This document shows positions 1 through 5,123 of a stretch of 5,123 nt of DNA, piece by piece. Within the stretch, counting starts at the first letter, position 1. Every line of letters starts with the position of its first letter. A program made the position numbers and the translations under genes. The stretch is from a bacterium (GTDB lineage: Bacteria > Zixibacteria > MSB-5A5 > GN15 > FEB-12): contig DAOVOW010000183.1 of the NCBI GenBank assembly GCA_030629485.1, forward strand, positions 1-5,123, written 5' to 3'. The notes below the pieces were generated by a model that was not told the DNA's origin, did not search any database, and saw only the letters and a list, made by a program, of their open reading frames with translations.

Positions 1-531
1 CATTAGGGTGGCCAGTTTCTTTCGGGCATAATAAAGTCGCGACATCACCGTCCCTTTTGGTATCCCCAGGAGTTGCGCGATCTCGTCGTAAGACATGCCT
101 CGGAAATGTTGCAGGGTGATTATCTCCCGGTCGTCAAACGGCAATTCCTTGAGCGCCCGACGCAGAATGGCCACCGTCTCTTTCTTGATAACGGCCTGCT
201 CGGGGGTGCGCTCATCGACTAACAACCAGGAAACATCGTCAACATCGACCAGCCTGTTCTCCCGGCGCGACCGCCGCCTCAGCCAGGTGCGGCTGAGGTT
301 GGCGATAATCGTGTAGAACCAAGTGCCAAACGGCTGGCTTTCGTCGTAGGTGTTGGCCGAGCGATAGACCCGCAGAAACGCTTCCTGCGAAATATCGAAG
401 GCGTCATCCTTGTTGCCGACCAGACCTAAGGCTATACGGAAAGCCGACTTCTTGTGTCTCTCGACCAGTTTGCCGAGGGCTTTCTTGTTGCCGTCTCTGA
501 TGTCCATGACCAACGCTACATCCGTTTCCAT
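1..531 (-). CDS. ECF-type RNA polymerase sigma factor (3' end outside window)
   Basis: Alternative sigma factor that would direct RNA polymerase to a dedicated promoter set, usually in response to an envelope or stress signal. I translated this frame by hand: 177 codons are visible and the frame is still open at the left edge. Sigma region 2 covers about residues 17-92, with the core-binding helix DAFDISQEAFLRVYR (43-57) and the -10-recognising part FGTWFYTIIANLSRTWLRRR. After a linker, region 4 covers about 118-172, with ELPFDDREIITLQHF, then the helix-turn-helix MSYDEIAQLLGIPKGTVMSR and YARKKL, as in Sigma70_r4_2. Only the last few residues should be missing. The start at 531 gives METDVALVMDIRDGNKK, a normal ECF N-terminus, with AGAG just before it and GAAGGG 12 nt upstream. 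An in-frame ATG at 558 has no well-spaced ribosome site, and a stop lies at 580-582. An anti-sigma factor often follows such genes, but that side is not visible. The family is near certain; the exact start and the regulon are not. Confidence 0.95.
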   Translation of the reverse strand, partial: METDVALVMDIRDGNKKALGKLVERHKKSAFRIALGLVGNKDDAFDISQEAFLRVYRSANTYDESQPFGTWFYTIIANLSRTWLRRRSRRENRLVDVDDVSWLLVDERTPEQAVIKKETVAILRRALKELPFDDREIITLQHFRGMSYDEIAQLLGIPKGTVMSRLYYARKKLATLM

Positions 532-708
532 CGTCTCTGCTTTCCCTTCAGCCGGCATACCCTGCAATTTGGGGATTATTCAGAGCGAGGGGCAAGTTTT
601 TTTGCAGGATCGTGATTGCAGATATCGTCAATTGCTGTGCTCGGCAGATGGTCACATTTGTCACTGGATTAGCGGCGGAGTTCTGCCGGCGTATGCTTAC
701 CTGTACCG

Positions 709-1230
709 CTACCGATTCACCTCCCTGTAATCCTCTGCGAACATATCCAACACCGTCGCTACGGACCGGCGCACTGAGTTGTTTAACTCGTCCGGTATGG
801 CGCAGCCGGTAGTGCTGGCCATCCAGGTTATGGCACTGGCACGAACCCCTCGCTTCCGCACCAGCTTGACCCGTTGACGCAGCACTAACTCAGCAGTATA
901 AACGTAGAACCCAGACATTCCCCCCTCCGATTCAGGATTCATGACTGCAATTGTGAGGCCAAGGATGTTGCCATTCTTCTCCGCTTCCGGCAGACCTTGC
1001 CGGCGAATGCCCAGTGTGTCCAGCGTTGTCTGGATATCCCTCCTCATGGCGGTCTGGTTCAACTCCACTGATACCTCTCCCTGCCGCAGCACCTGGACGT
1101 CAACCAACACACGTTTGAGACCCTCAAGGGTCTGTCGCTCTGTTCGAGTACTGGTGGCATCGAGACTACTCGGTATGGCGATAATGCAAACCACCACCGC
1201 TGCAAAGATAAACTGCTTCGTCAGGTTCAT
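709..1230 (-). CDS. Small exported protein of unknown function
   Basis: A 173-residue protein whose function I do not recognise. The N-terminus is a clear secretion signal: Lys5, then a hydrophobic run over about residues 7-19 (FIFAAVVVCIIAI), with likely cleavage near Ala25. No lipobox is seen, so it is probably periplasmic or surface-located. The mature part begins with a strand-like LKRVLVDVQVL (38-48). A helical stretch with RRDIQTTLDTLGI (63-75) follows, then LGLTIAV (90-96), then FYVYTAELVLRQRVKLVR (108-125), an ITW segment (134-136), and a C-terminal helix ending DMFAEDYREVNR. This strand-helix-strand layout, with FYVYTAELVLRQ and a closing DY..VN, fits a group of small uncharacterised exported proteins that I recall from environmental genomes, but I cannot name a domain. 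The start is supported by AAGGGG eight bases before the ATG. The TAG stop lies 177 bp before the sigma factor start, in the same direction; a shared transcript is possible but not shown. Confidence 0.85.
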   Translation of the reverse strand: MNLTKQFIFAAVVVCIIAIPSSLDATSTRTERQTLEGLKRVLVDVQVLRQGEVSVELNQTAMRRDIQTTLDTLGIRRQGLPEAEKNGNILGLTIAVMNPESEGGMSGFYVYTAELVLRQRVKLVRKRGVRASAITWMASTTGCAIPDELNNSVRRSVATVLDMFAEDYREVNR

Positions 1231-1393
1231 GATTTTGTCCCCTTCTTTACCAAAGGTCTTCTCTGGACGAGGGTTCCGCTATCTTCGTGACGTATGGGTC
1301 ATCGAGATGTTCATAGGCATTCGGGTGACCGGCGTGGCGATCGCGTCCGATCCTCTCTAACTAAGCAACTGGTACTGACCGAGGCAAGGTTTT

Positions 1394-1460
1394 TGTCGCA
1401 CCAAATGTGGTCATCGCGAACCTCACCAAGAACGCTCCGGCTGGTGGGTTTGGTGCGGCA
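1394..1460. repeat. Nested inverted repeat, 12-bp outer arms
   Basis: The outer arms are TGTCGCACCAAA (1394-1405) and TTTGGTGCGGCA (1449-1460). They are complementary at 11 of 12 positions, and the single mismatch becomes a wobble pair in one strand's RNA. Between them a second stem forms from 1422-1428 and 1442-1448 (CTCACCA with TGGTGGG, including one T-G wobble), closing a 13-base loop. The result is a two-storey hairpin with a one-sided bulge of about 16 bases. It could be a small palindromic repeat or a mobile miniature element. No target-site duplication is evident to me. Confidence 0.55.
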
Positions 1461-1482
1461 CCCTTCGACTCCGCTCAGGGTG
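1459..1482. repeat. Palindrome CACCCT(N12)AGGGTG, dispersed-repeat type
   Basis: Six-base arms CACCCT (1459-1464) and AGGGTG (1477-1482) flank the twelve bases TCGACTCCGCTC. From memory, nearly identical sequences of the form CCCTTCGACT-CGCTCAGGGTGAC recur many times between genes in genomes of several environmental phyla, so this is probably one copy of a widespread intergenic palindrome. Only one copy is present in this window, so the repeat nature cannot be proven here. It shares its first two bases with the right arm of the neighbouring nested repeat, which suggests the two belong to one composite element. Confidence 0.5.
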
Positions 1483-1509
1483 ACAGGGTTAGGTCCTGTG
1501 CGGAAGTTG

Positions 1510-1533
1510 CGGCCGAATCTGAAGATTCGACCG
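1510..1533. repeat. Hairpin with 11-bp arms
   Basis: Arms CGGCCGAATCT (1510-1520) and AGATTCGACCG (1523-1533) are separated by two bases. Seven consecutive pairs next to the loop are perfect (CGAATCT with AGATTCG). Beyond them there is one mismatch on the plus strand, which is a G-U pair in minus-strand RNA, then three more G-C pairs. It would therefore fold best in RNA read from the minus strand, the strand of all genes here. No T-run follows it on either strand, so it is not a terminator. Confidence 0.5.
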
Positions 1534-1640
1534 TCACAAGGTTGTAGATCGTTAGGGTCGCCACGCCTGCCTGCGGTGGATCCGCAATCGCTTGAACCGT
1601 TCTTCAGCAATCTCTCAGAACGCCTTCGGAAGGGCAAGAG

Positions 1641-1670
1641 AAAAAGCCCGCCTGTCAGGCAAGCGGGCTC
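1641..1670 (-). terminator. Intrinsic terminator of the caspase gene
   Basis: Read on the minus strand, the stem AGCCCGC (1669-1663) pairs perfectly with GCGGGCT (1651-1645) around an 11-base loop and runs directly into a run of five T (1645-1641, the first being the last base of the stem). A G-T pair can be added at the base (1670 with 1644). The stem is six G-C pairs plus one A-T. It begins about 25 bases after the caspase stop codon, the position expected for a rho-independent terminator. It separates the caspase transcript from the small exported protein and sigma factor downstream. Confidence 0.85.
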
Positions 1671-1694
1671 AAATGATACTGTATTATCCCGGTA

Positions 1695-2588
1695 CTACAT
1701 GTCAAACATGCCGGAATACATGTCGGTATGCTTGGGGTCCACTTTGAGACGATACAGGGACGCCCAGGCCTTCATGCCGTCCTCGGCGTACTCAGCACAG
1801 TCCTCGGCAAAGACAAGACCCTGATCGTTGGCCGCTTCGAGGTAGTAGTACGTCCAGGCGCCGTTATTCAGATCCGGCGCGTCGTAGGAGCTTCTCCTGT
1901 TCGAAGCCGTGGCCATCATGGTGCCGGTCTCGGTATCGGAATGGAAATCACCGATCACACATGCATCAAGTGTGACCAGTTTCTTGCTGCAGTCCACGCC
2001 GTTGAAGTATTGCATCACGTAGCCATGCGTGACGTAGTACAGGTCAGTGGAGATGATACTGGAACCGTAGCGGGGCGCCTTGGCGCCGTGACCGCTATAG
2101 CAGAAGGCTATTTCATCGCCGGGCTCAGCCTGGCTGACAAGCCACTGTAGACCTGCGGTGATGTCATCGGCGGTGGCGTTGCGGTCAAGGTCCATCCGGA
2201 TAGTGAACCCTTCACCCTGAAGAAGGTTCTTTATGTCTTGAGCATCATCATCGCAGAACTGAAGGTCGTTGATAGTTCCTTCATAATCGGAGATGCCGAC
2301 TATGTAGGCGTATTTGTGAGACGGGTTGGGGTTCGGATCGGTGGTGTCGGGCGGATCCGGCGGTGGCTTGGGTGGTTTCTTCCCCAACATTACAATGTAA
2401 TCCGGGTCCGCCTTCATGACGGCGTTCTGGACCTCCGCGTCCGGTCTGGTTTCAATAAACTCAGGCCTGGGAACCAGGTTGAGGCTCTCATGGTCGAGCG
2501 GCGCGTTTACGGTCGGCGGTGAGTCGCTGCAACCGTAGATCAGCGTCATGGCCATCCCGACACAGAGCAACGTTAGAAGTTTGCGCAT
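1695..2588 (-). CDS. Lipoprotein with metacaspase-like peptidase C14 domain
   Basis: A 297-residue predicted cysteine peptidase. Residues 1-20 form a lipoprotein signal (MRKLLTLLCVGMAM, lipobox IYGC), giving lipidated Cys20 and export. Residues about 21-70 have no recognised domain. A proline/aspartate-rich tether follows (about 70-90, with KKPPKPPPDPPD). The C14 caspase domain runs from about 91 to the end: YAYIVGISDY (93-102), FCDDDAQDI (111-119), catalytic His167 in CYSGHG, and catalytic Cys210 in TLDACVIGD. Later segments ATASN (226-230) and GAWTYYYLEA (243-252) fit the second half of the fold. Metacaspases bind basic P1 residues through a Cys-x-x-Asp pair, the Ser of SGH and the Asp of D-x-C. 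All are present here (Cys112, Asp115, Ser165, Asp208), so cleavage after Arg/Lys is inferred rather than after Asp as in animal caspases. AGGAGA lies 7 bases before the ATG and fixes the start. The 159-bp AT-richer leader should hold its promoter (weak candidate TTGCTC-16-TAGATT, 2641-2668). Substrate unknown. Confidence 0.93.
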   Translation of the reverse strand: MRKLLTLLCVGMAMTLIYGCSDSPPTVNAPLDHESLNLVPRPEFIETRPDAEVQNAVMKADPDYIVMLGKKPPKPPPDPPDTTDPNPNPSHKYAYIVGISDYEGTINDLQFCDDDAQDIKNLLQGEGFTIRMDLDRNATADDITAGLQWLVSQAEPGDEIAFCYSGHGAKAPRYGSSIISTDLYYVTHGYVMQYFNGVDCSKKLVTLDACVIGDFHSDTETGTMMATASNRRSSYDAPDLNNGAWTYYYLEAANDQGLVFAEDCAEYAEDGMKAWASLYRLKVDPKHTDMYSGMFDM

Positions 2589-2747
2589 AGGGACTTCTCC
2601 TGCGTTTAGAAGTTAGTCGCAATATCTAGACTGTACTATCAATCTAATGAATTACTGAAATCGAGCAACAATAAACTTGGGGGATTTTAGTATTCAACGG
2701 TCCACAATTGCCGGCAGTACGAGGCAACAACGGAAGATCCGACAAAA

Positions 2748-5123
2748 TCAACCCTCGATAACAGAGTTCTCTGTACCGTCGGCCGAGGACAGACTCACCG
2801 CCAGCCGCAGGGCGCTTTCGATTCTGTCCAGCATTAGAGGAAGCCGGCTGGTGAGATCGCCGGTGATGAAACGGCGATTGATCTGAATGTTTCTGACGAC
2901 AGTAAGGAGATCCTCTCTGGACTCAACTCTCTCCGACACCAACCCGATATCGCATTCATGTGGCGTGACGCGCGAGAAGTCGGTCAGCCGGCCCGTAACC
3001 TTCGGCCCAAAGGTGACCGCCAGCTTGATCTTGCAGGGGAAGTTGAACACAAAGTGCCGGTCGAGGCTCAACACTCGCCAGTACGAGACAGGCAAAAACG
3101 GCAAAATCCAGGATAGCAAGCCGACCAGTTCGCCACCGCGCATGGATTGAAGCCGGCAACGCCTCATGTGACCGTTGATGTGAAATACCGTCGACGAACC
3201 GGTATCCGAGATCCGCTCGTATGTCGTCGCCACCGAAGTCGGCAGATACCTTCGGAGTGACTCGGTGGCTGCGCGCTGTGGATCATCCACGGCCAGCGAT
3301 AGGGACTTCCACAATTCGTTTAGTGATCGTCCAATGTGTCCGCGCGCTACGATATCAAAGCCTCCCTCCAACCAGCCGTCACGAGCTTCGTCAATCGATT
3401 CGTGAAACTCAAGAACATTTCGGTCCGGGGGATCCTCAGGGATCAGCTCAAGTCGACCGCTGCCGTCAAGAACCAGCGCGTACAATCCCTGACACCAGAA
3501 TGGAGTGGTGTCAAACGCCGACTCCGTGCTGGTGGGATCAAGATACAGCCAGTCTTTATCGGTCTTGATCCGCACGAACACGTGGTCGAACTGGTCGGCC
3601 GGCAATTCCCTTATCACTAGACCGTTTTTGGAGGACACAAAAACATACTGGCAGGGATACTTCAACTCTCTACAGACCAGCCACATCAGGTAGGCTCGGT
3701 CCTTACAATCGGCGGTGCCGGACTCGACTATCCAGGCCGCGCGCTGTGAGGTTCCGATGTGCTCATGAGCGGATTTCAACGAGGCGTACTTCAGCTTGTC
3801 TCTGATCCAGTAGAAAGCAGTTTCCAAACGTCTGATCCGGTCTTCCGAACCAGCAATGATCTGAGACAACTGCGGCGGCAGGTCATCTTCCGGCTCACTA
3901 TCGCCGAAGGATCGGCCCATAATGTAGTCGGCCACTTCCGTCCAGGTGCGGTTTCCTGATGTAACCGCCACCAGTGGATTGAGATAATTGTTTTCGTAGG
4001 CAAAGCTGGTGTGTTTCACAGGCACCACCTGAGTGCCACTAAAACTTGTCACCGAGCGCGAGCCGACATCTTCCTGTTTGATGCTGAATCGATCCGACCA
4101 ACTCCTCTTGGAAATATTGAGTTTGGTCTCGGGAGGGACTGACAACTCGACACTGCCACGCCAGGTAGGATGCACGGCATCAAACGGATGGGTCAGTTTG
4201 AAAAACTGACTGCCTTTGGTGGTAGCGAAACATTTCCCCAGTATGTCGTGAGACCAGACGATCAAATCCCCACTCTCCAGATCAGGAAGAATCCAGTGAC
4301 CTTCCTTGTCATCCTCAACAGCAATAAAGAGGTTCTTGTCCTCGGCGTCGGTCAGCCTGAATCTCTCCAGCGGCATTTCCTCGATGGAGTCATCACGATG
4401 AATCACGCGAAGTTGAGTGTGGAGCAGCAATTCGGTATCAGCCGACAACGGGAAGCTGAGCATTCTCAACATGCGACCCGCCGCGGGACGTCTCACTTCC
4501 AGGATTTCTTCGGTGGTAGAGTAGTAATAGGTGCCATAACCGAGGGCAAACCGTTGTGATTTCTCGACAGCCACCAGACCGACGCCTCCGGGCAGACGCC
4601 AGCTATGAGACTCCTTCTGGAGCCGTCTGATATCTTCCACCGGAAGGTCCGAATTGGTTTCCCTGACTGCTCGATATATCCCAACCGCCTCATCAAACAA
4701 CCCTCGACCCATAGCCTGGAGTGATGCCTCCATAGCGTCGTCTGCTCGCTTCAACTGTTGGTTGCAAAAGGCCAGCAAGTGGTAGGCGTGAGGATTAGTA
4801 TCATTCATCTGCTGGTAGTCTTTCAGATATTGCAGTGCCAGTTGATTCTCGCCGGTCTCGAGCAGCGACCGGGCGTGGCGCAGAAGCCCGAAGTCGGAAT
4901 ACGGCTCATCTACTACCAGAACACGCACCCGGTAATCAAACAACTCCGGTTGCTGGTCCAACTCAATGGAGATGCTCTTCGCCCAGATAATTTTGCGGAC
5001 AACAATGTGAAAAACAGTGATGTCATCCGTCACCTCAGTGGTGGTCATGATAGGAGGCGTATTGGTTTCCCCATCCTCCCCAGGGCATTTGAGTTGCTTG
5101 ATCTCAGTGCTCTCGGCCCCCCG
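2748..5123 (-). CDS. TPR / DUF3857 / transglutaminase-like protein (5' end probably outside window)
   Basis: Large protein of the DUF3857-plus-transglutaminase family, usually envelope-associated. Numbering is from the ATG at 5048 (766 residues). Residues 1-50 are strand-rich and unassigned. Two TPR-like helical pairs lie at about 53-116 (ARSLLETGENQLALQYL, then HLLAFCNQQLKRADDA), for protein contacts. A DUF3857-like region covers about 165-350 (QRFALGYGTYYYSTTEEI, HWILPDLESGDLIVWS). The transglutaminase-like domain, about 395-510, keeps the full triad: Cys448 in GTADCKDRA, His489 in FDHVFV, Asp504 in YLDPTS. The C-terminal 230 residues are strand-rich and end in a helix (DRIESALRLA), as in relatives. 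The frame stays open upstream of 5048 for 25 more codons to the edge, G/C-rich at third positions, and no ribosome site precedes the ATG. I therefore infer a start, and probably a signal peptide, beyond the window. The family could act as a peptidase or cross-linker; the activity is unproven. No terminator follows the stop. Confidence 0.92.
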   Translation of the reverse strand, partial: RGAESTEIKQLKCPGEDGETNTPPIMTTTEVTDDITVFHIVVRKIIWAKSISIELDQQPELFDYRVRVLVVDEPYSDFGLLRHARSLLETGENQLALQYLKDYQQMNDTNPHAYHLLAFCNQQLKRADDAMEASLQAMGRGLFDEAVGIYRAVRETNSDLPVEDIRRLQKESHSWRLPGGVGLVAVEKSQRFALGYGTYYYSTTEEILEVRRPAAGRMLRMLSFPLSADTELLLHTQLRVIHRDDSIEEMPLERFRLTDAEDKNLFIAVEDDKEGHWILPDLESGDLIVWSHDILGKCFATTKGSQFFKLTHPFDAVHPTWRGSVELSVPPETKLNISKRSWSDRFSIKQEDVGSRSVTSFSGTQVVPVKHTSFAYENNYLNPLVAVTSGNRTWTEVADYIMGRSFGDSEPEDDLPPQLSQIIAGSEDRIRRLETAFYWIRDKLKYASLKSAHEHIGTSQRAAWIVESGTADCKDRAYLMWLVCRELKYPCQYVFVSSKNGLVIRELPADQFDHVFVRIKTDKDWLYLDPTSTESAFDTTPFWCQGLYALVLDGSGRLELIPEDPPDRNVLEFHESIDEARDGWLEGGFDIVARGHIGRSLNELWKSLSLAVDDPQRAATESLRRYLPTSVATTYERISDTGSSTVFHINGHMRRCRLQSMRGGELVGLLSWILPFLPVSYWRVLSLDRHFVFNFPCKIKLAVTFGPKVTGRLTDFSRVTPHECDIGLVSERVESREDLLTVVRNIQINRRFITGDLTSRLPLMLDRIESALRLAVSLSSADGTENSVIEG

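Larger units (their letters stand above)
1231..1694. other. 464-bp non-coding spacer rich in inverted repeats
   Basis: No believable gene lies here. The open frames crossing it, on both strands, are rich in Arg, Ser and Pro, lack ribosome sites and resemble no protein family. What it holds is structure: the terminator of the caspase gene at the right end, a nested inverted repeat at 1394-1460, the CACCCT/AGGGTG palindrome at 1459-1482, a 5-bp hairpin ACAGG/CCTGT at 1483-1499, and a strong hairpin at 1510-1533. At 1561-1585 two overlapping short stems, CCAC/GTGG and GCGG/CCGC, can also be drawn. The left end should contain the promoter and 5' leader of the small exported protein, but I see no convincing -35/-10 pair. 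The density of palindromes suggests dispersed repeat elements rather than unique regulatory sequence. Confidence 0.7.

Noticed and set aside
626..631. TTGACG -35-like box on the minus strand upstream of the sigma gene
   Set aside because: No acceptable -10 box lies 16-18 bases downstream (CTGCAA at best). The AATAAT further on is too far away.
1622..1635. GCCTTCGGAAGGGC palindrome just beyond the terminator
   Set aside because: The arms leave almost no loop, so a stable hairpin is unlikely; probably a chance palindrome.
1311..1637. 108-codon open frame on the minus strand inside the spacer
   Set aside because: It crosses all the palindromes and is Arg/Ser/Pro-rich. It has no ribosome site and its translation looks like repeat DNA read by chance.
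1294..1824. 176-codon open frame on the plus strand
   Set aside because: It runs through the spacer and terminator and into the antisense of the caspase gene; low-complexity composition and no start signal.
2641..2668. Possible promoter of the caspase gene, TTGCTC-16-TAGATT on the minus strand
   Set aside because: Only 3 of 6 and 4 of 6 matches to sigma-70 consensus. In an AT-rich leader this is expected by chance, so it is noted but not called as a feature.
2708..2727. Hairpin TTGCC/GGCAA after the transglutaminase-like gene as a terminator
   Set aside because: Only a 5-bp stem with a 10-base loop, and no T-run follows on the minus strand.
2887..4559. Several plus-strand open frames opposite the transglutaminase-like gene
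   Set aside because: They are antisense shadows of a strongly coding minus-strand frame, with no family resemblance and no ribosome sites.
1..5123. CRISPR array, tRNA or rRNA genes, insertion-sequence transposase
   Set aside because: I saw no regularly spaced direct repeats, no tRNA cloverleaf or conserved rRNA segments, and no transposase motif on either strand.

Overview
The window looks like chromosomal DNA from an uncultivated, Gram-negative-type bacterium of moderately high GC content. That reading rests on a lipoprotein signal, Shine-Dalgarno starts, long spacers full of palindromes, and a DUF3857-transglutaminase protein. The gene style (ECF sigma factor of the DA-x-D-ISQE type, lipoprotein caspase, TPR-DUF3857-transglutaminase protein) and the palindrome CACCCT...AGGGTG remind me of candidate phyla of the FCB group such as Zixibacteria. 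This is an impression from memory; no search was possible.

All four genes lie on the minus strand, so transcription runs from right to left. From right to left they are: (1) a large protein with TPR-like helices, a DUF3857-like region and a transglutaminase-like domain, with its 5' end probably beyond the right edge (2748-5123); (2) a lipoprotein with a metacaspase-like peptidase C14 domain (1695-2588); (3) a small exported protein of unknown function (709-1230); (4) an ECF sigma factor whose C-terminus runs off the left edge (1-531). A good intrinsic terminator (1641-1670) closes the caspase gene.

The 464-bp stretch between the caspase and the small exported protein has no convincing gene. 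It carries the terminator and at least four further inverted repeats, and looks like a deposit of dispersed intergenic repeat elements. The 159-bp gap before the caspase and the 177-bp gap before the sigma factor hold no strong signals.

The genes are co-oriented but well spaced, and one terminator separates the two halves, so this is not one tight operon. The most interesting protein is the caspase. It keeps the His/Cys dyad and also the four residues that form the basic-P1 pocket of metacaspases, and it is predicted to be tethered to a membrane through a proline-rich linker. Its neighbour also carries an intact Cys-His-Asp triad, of the transglutaminase/protease fold. A functional link between the two is only a hypothesis from adjacency.
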